This document shows, piece by piece, positions 31,138 to 43,719 of a DNA stretch of 64,000 nt. The translations under genes and the position numbers were made by a program. Source of the stretch: Lineus longissimus (taxonomy: Eukaryota; Nemertea; Pilidiophora; Heteronemertea; Lineidae); assembly GCF_910592395.1 (NCBI RefSeq), contig NC_088317.1:18956039-19020038 (forward strand), in the 5' to 3' direction. Numbering within the stretch: position 1 is the stretch's first letter; the number at the start of each line of letters is the position of its first letter. The notes under the pieces are model-generated. The model searched no databases. It saw nothing but the letters and a program-made list of their open reading frames with translations, and was not told the origin of the DNA.

Positions 31138-34100
31138 GTTTGAATGAGACAACGTTAGGTTAGTTAGTTGGAGCGATATCCATATCTAAAACAATGACGT
31201 TTCAGATGTGCACATGTGTCAAGAGGAAGAGGAACGATGAGTGTTGTCAAGGATCCCTCTTGATGCAGACATACAATAAATAAACCAGAATGATTAGCAG
31301 GATGTCACTAACACACCCCTGATGACACCACGGAAAGTACATTTATATCATTGTGACCGCAGTATCACCCTTAAGATAACCCAATCCATACTAAAATGAT
31401 ACATTAGTGCTGGTATTGTTATTATCATCCTAACTGTAGACCATCTCCACCTTGGGCGACGACGAAACGTTTCTGGATCTGAGTAGAACACGTTCCAAAA
31501 GGTTTCGGCTATTTATCCCACACCAGATACTGGTAATTACTTCGCAGTAATGAAGTTTTAATGGACTATATCAATTAGGTTAATGAAATGAGGTAGATCC
31601 CGCGGCTTTTGAACAATTGCATGGTTTCGCTACCTCTAGGGGTGAAAATCCATCATGCAAGATGCTCTGTTTCCTACCCGGCAAAAGGAAATGCCTTGAT
31701 TTATGGAACTGGGGTGGGCAGGATCTCGACCGCCGCCTCGGTTTCGGTCTATATTTTAGCTCTACCCACGCTGTCTCGGTGATATAACGAATGTCACCAG
31801 TTCAGTATCAATTCCTTCAACTCAAGTTGCGGGTAGGGATATGCCACTATACGAGCCAGCGTCTTTACTTTGATAACAATAAAAGCCTAATTTACATGCG
31901 CTTTCTTCGATATCGTTAATTTCGTATACCCTTAGTTAAACATTGGCAATGCCTCAGCAAGCTATCAAGCTGACAAATAAGTGGTATTTGAGAGAAAACT
32001 AGAAACAATACGATGACATTAAGAACTAGGCCTACTCGTAAACAAGATAATTTGGACATGGGCATATTTTTGCAGAGGACAATGCACGTTTCATGTATAC
32101 TGAGTGTGCTATCTTTAGGCAAGTTTTACCTTTACAAATTAGTGGTAAAAGGAGTGAACAAAACTCGGTATTTCCCTCGACTTGGTGCCAACAATGGTAT
32201 TCTTGGTATCATATTTTAATTTAGCAGCTTGGAAAATAACTTTTCAATAGAAATTCACAGAGAAGTTGTAATAGTGCATTAACTTTTCGTTCCTCGAAAT
32301 CTAGAAACTTATTATTTATTTATTCAGACTTTAGTCATTTTTACTTGATAAAATTTGAAAAAAATTAAAAGGGTATAATCATAGAGGAATAAGCGCTGGG
32401 AGACTGGGTGGTTCTCCATTAACTAACGTCATTATTGCCTTTGTGGAGATGGTTTTAGCTTTGCACCCTGCAGTTTGGACGTTTTATTGTTGTTCGACTA
32501 TATTTTGTAATATTTCATGTTTGTTTACGACACTATCACCTGTGTGCAGTTCACTGTAGCCTAACACATGTCCGTTTGTTCACACAATCTTTCATCGCGT
32601 CGTCGACTATCATTTGAGAAAAATAACTCGCATAAAGAGTACACACTAACAAAAACATCCTTTTTGCACCGGTACATACACGCTACCTAATTTCCGAAAT
32701 CAAATCTGCACAGCAATGCAAAAGACTTGGATGGTATTTTCATTGATATTCTTCTTGTTTGGACCCAACGCCAGTTTCCGAAGACAACTGGAGAGATAGC
32801 GGCGCGGGAGGAGGAAAGTGAGGCCTCAACAAAAACAACGGGAGATGGAGAAAAAGTTTGATGTTTTTGAGAATATGTTGTAAGTAAAGTGCCAATTTAC
32901 CCCCCAACACGATCTTTATGACTCGGGTGAAAGCTTGATTCGAAAGACCTTTTCATGCTGATGATGGGGATAATCATATCTAGAGACGGAGTTAGGCGGA
33001 TAGGTACTTTTATTTGGGGTGAATTCAGACTCCCGAATCGTGTTTTGCGAGAAACGTATCGCACGTGCTCGTCACGACAGTGAGTATATACAGCGTGTCC
33101 CGTAAACTATTCCGTAGACGGTCAATATAGGTTTTTTATGAAGCTGCAAACATTGCAATAACGGCCCCCACGGGGGCCAGAAGTCGGCCAGAAGATGCCT
33201 TGATTCTGGTGTAACTGTAATCATATTTGTTGATCTTAAGGTTGTGGTGAGTTGATGGCCTGTAGTGTTAGTTGTTGGCATTTGGAATTGGAATGAACTG
33301 ATTACTTTTGATGACCTAACCACTATACTTCTTTCAGTGGTTATGGTGTCACTGTGCCTAAAATACGAATTACCAAGAATTACCAGGAAATTCGTGCTTA
33401 CCACTACCAGGAGAGGAAATGATGACACAAAATAACATACCTGATACAAAAGGTTAGTTCATTTTGAGGGGTGTAAGGGCTGCATTCATTATTTTTATCT
33501 GATTGTACCCTGCCAACACTGTAATGGGAGGGCCTTGTTTCTATTGTGTTGCAAAAGTAAACTTTGAATTTTACCCACTGTGAGTGTGGCGATTAATTTC
33601 CCTGTCTTTTAGCCTACATCTATTGGCAACAAATCTCCAATTCTAAATAAATCACATTCATAATAAAGTGACATCCTTTTTGGTCTGCCAAACTGAACTC
33701 GTACTGTGAAATTGATGCAAAGGCAAGTGACAATACCATTAGACAGATTGCTGTCGCCCATCAATATTGTCCTTCCTGATTGAACAATGTTGAATGACAT
33801 CCAGTCAATGCGCATAATATCGATGAGGGCATGGTATGCATGTTGTATTCGAAACTGCCTTAGATCGGTGAGTCTGGACTTACTAGAGTATGTGTTACCA
33901 CAGTACAGTCCATAAACAAAAATATGCTTTTCTTGATCTCAAACCTTTGCCACTTGTTTTACAGTATCTCAAGAAGAAGATGCCTGGAAAATTGTGCCTA
34001 ACTCTATAATCCACAGAACTAGGGACAGGCACAGATTCAAAGGGGTGCACTTGACGTGTCTGTTGACCCCCCCCCCATTTCATGAAAAATCTTTGAAATT

Positions 34101-34610
34101 GACCATGAAATTTTTGAACACACCAGGAGTTTGGATGAGAAATACAGTGCATGTCCCCTCTTTTTCCAGCCCCCGGATCCGCCTCTGAGATTGAGAGAGA
34201 ACAGAATGAATATTGAACAGTCAAGAATAGCCAGGTCAGTGGTCTCTCTTCAACATCTTTTGAAAAGCCCTGAGTGAGGGTCTTACATTGTCTTATGCCA
34301 TCATGGAAAAGGTGTCACCCCTGTAAAGGTCAGTTGAAAATGTTGAGCTGCTGTCCTGTCTGAAAACACCATTAGAGTTAGACCAGTACTGTAGTAAATT
34401 GATACAGCCCATGACAGCACGGATGAATCTTAGGCCAAGGACGTGTACTCAAAAAAACTGGATCACTGAGTGGACTGCTGGATTCACCAGGTTGAGACTC
34501 AAGATGCCTAAAGATAAATTAAAACAATTGCACCGAGCAGAGGCATTCAAACAAGTCAAAAACATTGACTAGGTCTATGTATCAACATTGTATGCACAGC
34601 CACATTATAG

Positions 34611-35612
34611 CTAGCACTGCATGGTGTACTGTAGTGTAGCCTACCAGTAGGCCTATCATGCATGTTGCAATACTCAGCCACATGCTGCTCTAGCTAGCAT
34701 TGCATGGTGTACTGTAGTGTAGGCTTACCAGTAGGCCTACCATGCATGTTGCAATACTCAGCCACATGCTGCTCTAGCTAGCACTGCATGGTGTACTGTA
34801 GTGTAGGCTTACAAGTAGGCCTACCATGCATGTTGCAATACTCAGCCTCATGCTGCTCTAGCTAGCACTGCATGGTGTACTGTAGTGTAGGCTTACAAGT
34901 AGGCCTACCATGCATGTTACAATACTCAGTCACATGCTGCTCTAGCTAGCACTGCATGGTGTACTGTAGTGTAGGCTTACAAGTAGGCCTACCATGCATG
35001 TTGCAATACTCAGCCTCATGCTGCTCTAGCTAGCACTGCATGGTGTACTGTAGTGTAGCCTACCAGTAGGCCTACCATGCATGTTGCAATACTCAGCCAC
35101 ATGCTGCTCTAGCTAGCACTGCATGGTGTACTGTAGTGTAGGCTACCAGTAGGCCTACCATGCATGTTGCAATACTCAGCCACATGCTGCTCTAGCTAGC
35201 AGTGCATGGTGTACTGTAGTGTAGCCTACCAGTAGGCCTACCATGCATGTTACAATACTCAGTCACATGCTGCTCTAGCTAGCACTGCATGGTGTACTGT
35301 AGTGTAGGCCTACCAGTAGGCCTACCATGCATGTTGCAATACTCAGCCACATGCTGCTCTAGCTAGCACTGCATGGTGTGGTGTAGTGTAGGCCTACCAG
35401 TAGGCCTACCATGCATGTTGCAATACTCAGCCACATGCTGCTCTAGCTAGCACTGCATGGTGTAGTGTAGTGTAGGCCTACCAGTAGGCCTACCATGCAT
35501 GTTGCAATACTCAGCCACATGCTGCTCTAGCTGGCACTGCATGGTGTACTGTAGTGTATCCTACCATGAGTAGGCCTACCATGCATGTTGCAATACTCCG
35601 CCTCGTGCTGTT
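34611..35612. repeat. 84-bp minisatellite, about 12 copies
   Basis: The unit contains CTAGCACTGCATGGTGTACT, one or two palindromic TAGGCCTA motifs and CATGCATGTTGCAATACTCA. Copies differ by point changes and by short indels around the TAGGCCTA block. Confidence 0.95.
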
Positions 35613-36701
35613 ATCATCAGTCATAACTGTCTAATTGACTTAGGAGGTTCTTCAGCTACAATCTGGTGAAGAGTCTGAGACTGAGGAATCCATGTTGGCA
35701 GTGGCAGTGTGTGCACATGAAGCACATGGTTGGAAACGTAAGGGAATTGGGCTATCCATCCAGGCGGTGGTGATCCATGAGTCAAAATCCAGTAAATCCA
35801 GCCGTCCAGTGATCCAGTTTTTTCGAATACCTGTCAAGGACCAAGTTGGATCCAACCTTGTCTAGTATAAACTATCCAGATAAAAACCCTTGCAATCATG
35901 TTATGTCACTGATGTCGATGGTGACTTTTTGGCTCACCGTAGGGGAGTCTATAGGTGCAATACTGCAGTGTCCGTCGTCTGCACATTTCTTAACCGATAG
36001 AACTATGAACTTGAAACTTTGTACACAGGACCCCCTAGGTCAGGTGATCTCTATCTGAAACGAAGTTTGGTCCGATCTGATTCTCGACTTTGCCACCAGG
36101 GGGCCAAATCTAACAAATTTAGAAGTGCAATATCTCGCTTATTACATGTATTAGTGACTTTTTTTCGATGATATTTTTGTGGTAGGTACTCCGAGCAAGG
36201 ATACATCACATATCCTACGGGTTTTCGGTGATATTTTTGTGGTAGGTACTCCGAGCAAGGATACATCACACATCCTACGGGAATTCGATTTGACCTATAC
36301 AAAACGCATGTTTCTTAACCAGCTTCCTAACCACCGAATATCTCTACGGTGAGCACAATGGCTCCTGGCCTTTTCTTTAAAACTTGCACAGCCCCTTATA
36401 GCCCATGCCTTATATCCTGACCAATCACCACCTTCATATAGAGATTGAATAATAACGTAACATTCTGATGACGCAAAACATGCAAATGACATTGATCTGT
36501 GGAAAGGATTACTTATGATCCCAAGTAAAAGCTTGGGCTGAATTTGATTGAAAGGTGTTGACGAGATAAAATCGATTTTCTGAGCATGATGGTTCAAGAC
36601 GAGAGATTCCACTTCCAGTAGGGAGTTCCGAAATAACATAGTTTAGTAGCGATTAGTTCAATGAGATAAAGATAAAGATTTAGTTTTAGTTTAAGAACAG
36701 G
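35613..36701. other. left flank of the large duplication
   Basis: No gene seen. Includes a two-copy ~60-bp direct repeat (36163-36282). The large duplicated segment starts at 36702. Confidence 0.5.
36163..36282. repeat. 60-bp direct repeat, two copies
   Basis: Two adjacent copies with GATATTTTTGTGGTAGGTAC and GAGCAAGGATACATCACA, differing at few positions. Confidence 0.9.
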
Positions 36702-39700
36702 ATGCTTGTAATCTCATGAGACGATGTGATGATTAATTGGTGAAGTAAATTCACTGTAATTGTTTTTGGAATATGCAGCTCACATTAACCTACGTTGGGA
36801 TGTTTTTCTAGTACAGCGTAAACACAGTTGCGATGTACAGGTCCATGGTCGAATGATAGGTCTACTACTGCTAACTCTAACTGTGCATCGTTGTAAACGA
36901 GAAGTTCCAAGTTGAACAATAGGCACCCGACCAAAATTGAGTTAACTAGTGTAACGACACTAGAGAATAGGCTGGTTGAATTTTAAGCTGGTGTATGCGA
37001 GGAAGTGCCATTTCGTATCCAAACAGAGATCCTATATAATATCATGTCATTACATTGTACAAAATGTCAGTATAATAACTGCTGTTACCTTTATGATATC
37101 AATGCGCCGACATGAGCCAAGGTCACGCACCTTACGCCTGTCCGTGCCCGTACACAATGGATGTTATGAATAAAGACTAGCAAATGCCTTTATCTCAAAC
37201 TCCATGTTCATTTACACTAGGCCTTTCTGTACAAAATTGAAGTAAAAGCATTTGCTAGTCTTTGTTCATATCACCCGGCCAATTGTGTCGGAAGTGGTAA
37301 TTGATCGCAACCTTTAATCCACGTCTTTTACTGATTAGTTCTCCAATGTACACTTCTTTCAAGGTTGAGAGTACCGCAGTTGGAATACAGCCAAATGTTC
37401 ATTAAAAGAGCAGTCATCCACAAGTATATAGAATCCTCAACCGTAAAAAGCTAATTGCATCCTAAGTTGGAAAGATCGTAATACCTGAAGAGGGGATAGC
37501 CTAAGTTACCACATCAAAAATAACTTTAGCTCAAATATACGAGCTCACCATTTGATATGAGCATAATTGGCAGTGACATGGCCTTGTTTTACCTTCGAAT
37601 GCCCCGGCGAGGTGTCTCAGACAGTCAGAGATGAGACTATTTTATCGATTTTGTAATCCAGATTGCTCCTCGCGTTAAACGTGATCTCGTCACATTTTTA
37701 AAATTCTAGGAAAATGGCATGAGCGATATGTTTTGAATCGTGACGTTTGACACTATAAACCTAAAAAGTCGGAATTTCTCTTAAAATGTTTCAAATTGTT
37801 CTATTCTGCAACTAAATACAAAGGTAAAACTGAAAATAGCGGACAAAAATCGGCTCAGTTTGCATGATCTTAGAAATGAGGTTTTCGACCTACCCAGGTT
37901 GCTTCACTACGTCTTCCTCTCCCTAGCAAATCACTTTTGTAAATTTGTAGTCTATGGAAACTTATTTGTTGTCTTTTGATCACCAGAGACTGCTATGTTA
38001 CACCCTCATCATTTTTCTCTGTGACTGAAGACAACAATGAGAACCACAAACAAACCTAAAGTCATGGTATACCCTAATCCTCTAATATAAGTGAACGGAT
38101 CAGGAACTGGGTTACAAATAACAGTTCATCAAACATGAGACCCTTTCCTTCGGAGTGGACCTTTTTAACACAGAGGAAGTGCGTAGGCCTAGCTCCTATT
38201 AGATTCAGTACACTAATGGCAATAGCATATCAGTCTTTGTTTATTCATGAATTTAACAAAGACATTCCGTTTCCTGGTATAATAGTAATACGACCTTGAA
38301 GGGTAACAGTGTTTTTTTCTCATCTTTGTCATTTCTGTCATACACTTGGCGACCCTTTCTTCCAGTAGGCCTAGAGCTGTAGGATGAAGGTTCAATCAGC
38401 AACATCAGATTTTGTTTTTGTGAAAATAGAGTTTCTATTTTAATAGCAACTATGTAGGCTTCTCCAATTCTGGTGTTGATACAGTAAATTCGTGTTTCGC
38501 CCATTTTCTCAAAATGAAAAAATGGCACTTAACCACCTTATTGCACGAGCATCAATTGTTATTTCACCCTAAACATGCCCAGTTGTTAGACAAATGTTAT
38601 TCGCACAGATTTTGATAATAATCTCACCGTTATACAGATAAAAAACTATTACTTTGCATCGTCCGATTGTGGCTTTTGTTTATGATATCTAGTTCAAACA
38701 CTAACTCTTAAAGAAAAAGCTGCCCAAAACAAGTATATATTGATTTTTAATCACTAAAACACACTATAGTATGGAAGAATAAAGTTTCGTTTAAATAGAA
38801 CTGTACGCTGTCTTGATGAGGTATACTGATTTCATTCTCGCCTTATCGATACAACGATATATTCGCCTTCCCAGTGAACATGCATGGGTTGAACTGATTT
38901 ATCACAATAACTATACACCCGGTGCGGTTGATAATGTGTTGTCACAAATGATGAAAATCTCCAAGTTATCGATTGACAGAAGCATTTTAGCTAGAAATAT
39001 GATATCGCCATGAATCAACACCAGCTAATAAGCTGAGGAGAAAGTTGAGGTCATATGGAGGTGGCCACGTTTCTCCTGGATAGCAGCAGCACCAGTAGCA
39101 GCAGCAGTACGGTAGTCGTCAAAAGCTAACTACATTTTACATCAAGAGTACGTTGGAGGAATTACAATGATACTTGTCATGCATGTACCAATGTTCATTA
39201 TTCTTCCACAAAAGGATGTTGAACATGAGACACTCATGTACATTGGTCAACTGGAGTGCGCTCGGCTTGTTCTTCTACGGTTGTAAACGGCAGAATCACC
39301 CTGGGGAATTAATTCCTCAGATTGCTGGAATCGGGCAGGCCTTCCAATTTGCCGAGCTGGCCTGTCCTGGGAAAGGAAACGGTTATTCAATAAAGTTGGG
39401 AAAATTGTAATGGAATCTTTCAACGAAATATCGTTGTACTCATCTGGTATTAAGGGTGTTCAAGCATGATATGCATCAATAAAAATGCCCCACCCGTTTG
39501 TCCTATAGATTGGATAGCAAACGAATTGAAAATAGGCATGATTCGATTTTGTGGATGCACCACAGAGTAACTTGCTCATAAGTTACCTGAAAATTTAGTT
39601 GTCCATGTTTCTAGATGTATCAATGAGCGCACATTTTAGCTCTTTTTCTTGTCAGGCAGTCATTGCTCCCAGGCCTCAAGCCCCACTATCCAGGCCAGGT

Positions 39701-41131
39701 TCTTCGGTAACTTGGCAAGCCTGATAGGATTCTATAGGGTGAGAATAAGGACTTGCTCAAAATAAACGTATACAGTAACAGCCGTTTTATGGTTTTTATC
39801 GTACAGAACATGTTGCAATCTACGACAACATGTGAAGCGCAAGTTTCAGTGTGGTGTGACCCAGAGTTCAATCCTCTGAGTATGGTATACCCAGGGTTTA
39901 GTCCCCTCGATATGGTATACCCCAGGGTATATTCCTCTCAGTATGGTGTACTCCAGGGTTCAATCCTCTGAGTATGGGATACCCCAGGGTTCAATCTTCT
40001 GAGAAGGGTATACCCCAGGGCTCAGTCCTCTTGGTATGGTATACCCCAGGGTATATTCATCTCAGTATGGTGTACCCCAGGCTGTGTCAATTCTCTCAGT
40101 ATGGTATATCCCAGTGTTCAGTTCTCTCAGTATGGTATACCCTAGGGTTCAGTCCTCGCAGTATGGTATACCTCAGGGTTCAGTCCGCGCACCGTTGATG
40201 TCTGTCAGTTATATTTTGCTACTTAAAGAACCATTGAGCGGTGGAATACCTTTTCAGGTGCTCAGGAAAACCGTAATGGGTTTTGGAGAAGAAAGACGGA
40301 ATCCGGAACTCTACAGAACCGGTTTCATATCATTGTGCACTGGAGGTTTCTTCCGACGTATCAATTTTACCTATTTTAAGTATCTGGGCCGTTGACATTA
40401 CTGCATCCAAACTTTATGATGCCTTAAAAGAAGATCTTTTTCTATGGTTGAATGCAGTAAAATGGCGGTGTGTTCAAAATCCTAGTCTAGCTCTACTCGC
40501 AGGGCAGGGTCTTAGTGGTCAGGGTCCGCCGTCAACGCTGCCAAGACGGTGTTCTATTTTCTGTTCTATTCTTGAAATGAAATTTATTTTCTTGATTCAA
40601 TTTTTACCACAAACAACCAATTCCAGCCATCAAACTATCATCATTAGCGTAAGGACTAGTGTCTAAAGCAACATATCTTCATTTTACAGTGATATGTGGT
40701 TTTAGCAATTTTACTGAATTACAATCTTTGGAATCACCCGAATCGTTCGGCTTTTTCCATGCATGGATAATGCGAATTTCAAACGACTAGGTGGCGCTGG
40801 TGGCAGCATGCTTGAAAGAATGATGCCAGCAGCCACGCATGCGCAGCAACTACCTTTTTGAAATATAGACTGATTCTTACTCTGTCAAATATGGTGAGTT
40901 GAATATAATTTAGCTTTTTGACATAGTGTGCTTCAGGTGAGTCTGTTTTCCACAGTGCCATATGTATCCATGAATGCAGATATAAAGCAAACCAAGGTTA
41001 CTTTACTTTTTAAGGCCAGTTATCAAACTGATTATATTTCTTATCTTTTAGTCCGAAATACCGGGTAACTATAGTGGTGCTTTCCTTATGTCAGCAGTGC
41101 TGAAGTCTGAATATCATTACTGAATCTCAAA
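36702..41131. other. duplicated non-coding stretch, copy 1
   Basis: Apart from the 39866-40195 minisatellite I find no supported gene. Short open frames here recur in copy 2 only because the copies are about 99% identical; none has a recognisable domain. Confidence 0.5.
39866..40195. repeat. ~30-bp minisatellite, copy 1
   Basis: About 11 degenerate units with GTATGGTATACCCCAGGGTT and CAATCCTCTGA-like spacers. Preserved almost exactly at 57679-58008 in copy 2. Confidence 0.9.
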
Positions 41132-41431
41132 ATGGTTTCAAATGGATTTCTGATGTTTGCTGAAGGAAAAACAATCAAGAAACCTGATATATGGGAGGTG
41201 GCTAGTGTCTCGCTCTTAGACTGTGCCATAACGTGTGTTTTTGTAGCCAACTGCTCCACCTTCGACCTTAGGATGCTGAGAGTAGGTGTTGGCACGTGCA
41301 AACTGAACCACAGGAGAATATCGTGCTTTAGGAGTTATGAGGTGGACTTAAGTGTATCTTGTAGAATCTTTGAAAGAAAGGTTTGTTTGCCTTGCCTCGA
41401 AGGAGGTTCCTTTTTGGTGAAAATCAAATAA
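41132..41431 (+). CDS. PAN/apple-domain-like ORF, duplicated cassette copy 1
   Basis: 99 codons from ATG; the PAN-like part is about residues 5-80. The spacing SLLDCAITCVFVANCSTFDL then GTCKLNHRR is that of PAN/apple domains (C-x3-C-x5-C-x2-F ... C-x-L), modules of secreted or surface proteins that bind protein or carbohydrate. An in-frame TGA lies 24 nt upstream of the ATG and no acceptor lies between, so this ATG is the likely start of the visible reading frame even though no classic signal peptide follows. A donor-like AAAG|gtttgt after 41380 (phase 0, after ...IFERK) could splice it onwards, possibly to the ORFs 1-2 kb downstream. Copy 2 differs by two replacements (K/N, W/G) and one silent change. 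Confidence 0.55.
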   Translation: MVSNGFLMFAEGKTIKKPDIWEVASVSLLDCAITCVFVANCSTFDLRMLRVGVGTCKLNHRRISCFRSYEVDLSVSCRIFERKVCLPCLEGGSFLVKIK

Positions 41432-41924
41432 ACCCGTAGCTTTTTCTCTAAAGTGAGCTTCGAGATGATGAAAAATTTCATGTCAGTCTCATTTCATAAT
41501 TTGATAAATGCATCATTTCATTTCATTTCATTTAATTGTTTTAGACCTACCTCAAATGATTCTTGACAATGGTATAGGTCCAATTATGGACCAGGACGAC
41601 GTCAATGATGATGACAACAATCGATGACAACTTTCATTCCGACCACGACAGCTCCCGAAAATGATGACTTTTGCAGGATAGGTTTCTAATGAAAAAATGT
41701 GTGGCGGACATGTGACGTCGTTAGTGACACAACTTTAACGTTGCTTGCGTGACGAATTACATTATTTGACTTATTGCACTAAACCATGTACATGTACAAA
41801 TATTGTTCAGCAGAGCTTACTTTGCTGTGTGCTCGGCTTTCTTTCAGGTGCGGTTGTCGACGGAGTGAAGTTATGAATGGATTAAAGCGGTCGGAGAGGG
41901 TGTGCAGATTCGTTTGTGATAGGG

Positions 41925-42091
41925 TCCTTCAATCCTGTATTCCAATTTGACATGGGGCCGACGCAACGGTTGATACAATTCCAAGAGAAAATTTAGAAAT
42001 GAGGGCAATATGAGTAACGTTTCTAAATCTGTAGAAGCAAACTATAATGTTGTGTCGGCTCCATGTCAAATTGGAATACAGGATTGAAGGA
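41925..42091. repeat. inverted-repeat-bounded invertible block, copy 1 orientation
   Basis: 43-bp arms at 41925-41967 and 42049-42091 are reverse complements with two mismatches (AATCCTGTATTCCAATTTGA in the left arm). The 81-bp interior begins GGTTGATACAATTCCAAG. In copy 2 the same interior lies in the opposite orientation between the same arms. Confidence 0.9.
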
Positions 42092-42424
42092 GAACGATAG
42101 AGATAGTTGCTAGCACCTACTTGCAACATTACCTCCTACTTCCAAACGCTCTCCCCTCACCCCTTATGGACATAGCCTTCTGCCCTGCTGTTGCAGCAGT
42201 CATGATACAATGGTGTCCTCTGTCTGAGTGTAGATCTCCAATATTCTAAGAAGTGTTGGTAGTTAACATGATTGAATTTTCTTCTTATCATGCGCGTTCA
42301 CACCTCAGACAGTCGTCAACCCTGATCGCCGGATGTACCCATTCTTCCGCCGCAATTCCACCCTCTCTTCCTACACTCTTTCCTGCCTGTTACAGTGTTG
42401 AATAACACTTATGATAACATTTAG

Positions 42425-43381
42425 TTGGCTCCTTTCTTTCGGTTCCAATTGAAATCTGAAGCAAAACTAGTGCCTCCATTACTTATGAACGAAAAAAACA
42501 CGACACAATTTAGCGTGGACAAAGAAACTGGTCGTATTTTGGTCTTAAAACAACTTATCGGTCAAGTAGACTTCGTTTCTTGTGTGTACGGTTGTATTTC
42601 AAACCAGGGTTCTTACACCATTACTCACAACTCTTCATTCTACACACGTGTGAGAATAGCATGGGCAGGCTATCTTGACGTATTCTATATATTTCACCTA
42701 AGCTTTGTTAATGAATATAGAATGTATAGCTATGTGAAAGGGAAATACACAGGGACGGTTATGATTCATGATAGAGCACCATGTGATCATGACGCTTCTA
42801 AATTTGGCAGTCTGATTCAAATATCGGTATATGTAAGTCGGATGTGTAGGTCAAGAGTAATACAAGGCGCCACAACGTTAAGGCTTTATAACTATAATCT
42901 TACACAGGGGAATCAAGACACGTTACACTTAGTATTTTTTAGAGAATTTGGTGAAAGGAACAAGCCTTTACAGAAGTGGCATCGTTACTTTCTTTCGGTG
43001 GAGTCGATGTTGTTAATTGCCCCCTCGATCAAATACCTTTCCATTTATCATTATCGAGTGGGCAAAGGGCTTATCAAGAACCCGGCAATATTCATGCTAA
43101 CATTCAAGTCCGTTATTGTTACCATCCCACCAAGTAATATTCTTTTCGGATTTTCACTTGGTTACTCTTCGTTTGCTGTGCATATACCGTGTGTGAATAA
43201 ATTAGGAATGGGCCCCTTATATACCATAGTTTTGGCTCCGCTAGAGATAGTTCCATCGCCACCGGCTGCAGCCGTTATGTTAAACACTGTTGATAAAGTA
43301 TTCATTACCATCGATAACTTGCGTATTTTTCGAAAAATTAGAGGTGATTCTGTCGTCGTTCACTTCTATCATCGCGAATGA
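42425..43381 (+). CDS. ORF A of duplicated cassette, copy 1: unidentified, probably extracellular
   Basis: 318 codons starting directly after TTTAG|, with TTG rather than ATG first, so it is probably an exon rather than a complete gene. No domain recognised. Rich in aromatic and alternating beta-type segments; N-x-S/T sequons at NTT, NSS and NLT; five Cys (four in copy 2). It shares an NSSF-x-R-x-R...G-Y/W motif with ORF B, hinting that the two are related modules. Together with the upstream PAN-like ORF this suggests a secreted or surface protein (inference). Against copy 2 (60461-61417) I count 14 amino-acid differences and about one silent change, so the frame is intact in both copies and changes mostly by replacement. 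Confidence 0.6.
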   Translation: MAPFFRFQLKSEAKLVPPLLMNEKNTTQFSVDKETGRILVLKQLIGQVDFVSCVYGCISNQGSYTITHNSSFYTRVRIAWAGYLDVFYIFHLSFVNEYRMYSYVKGKYTGTVMIHDRAPCDHDASKFGSLIQISVYVSRMCRSRVIQGATTLRLYNYNLTQGNQDTLHLVFFREFGERNKPLQKWHRYFLSVESMLLIAPSIKYLSIYHYRVGKGLIKNPAIFMLTFKSVIVTIPPSNILFGFSLGYSSFAVHIPCVNKLGMGPLYTIVLAPLEIVPSPPAAAVMLNTVDKVFITIDNLRIFRKIRGDSVVVHFYHRE

Positions 43382-43719
43382 AGAGTGTGTTTTTTCATTC
43401 TGTTCGGAGTTGCCGTGTTGCATGATCAAGGTGAATAATATTAGGAAGAAAGTACTAGTATATGCGATCAGATGCATTCTTTTGGAGATCAAATGCGAAT
43501 GGATTTAATTGAAAAGATTTTAAAACTTCAAGTTGGCATAAAAGACTGACAGCTAGCTTATAGTATTTTCAAGCTTTCACAGTAAGTCCATACCATCATT
43601 GGAAGGATTTCGACATTATTGTGTATGCGTTAGGTCAGGACCTGGTCTAGTTCAATTGACCTGCAGATGCTGCTGCTATTACATTATCTTGTCCGTCGTT
43701 CTGGCCCGATTCATTCTAG

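Larger units (their letters stand above)
29121..34610. other. repeat-rich intergenic region
   Basis: Contains the upstream non-coding part of the neuropeptide gene, a tRNA-like inverted-repeat element (29846-30200) and a pogo-like fragment (30870-31137). No other supported gene. Scattered short open frames have no splice context or recognisable domains. Confidence 0.45.

Noticed and set aside
33072-33449. Minus-strand ORF of 125 codons as a gene
   Set aside because: No recognisable domain, splice context or repeat support; consistent with chance.
36976-37173. Small ORFs shared by both duplicated copies (also at 38813, 39174, 40036, 40283) as conserved genes
   Set aside because: Conservation only reflects the recent duplication; starts are often TTG or GTG, there are no domains, and some lie in the GTATACC minisatellite.
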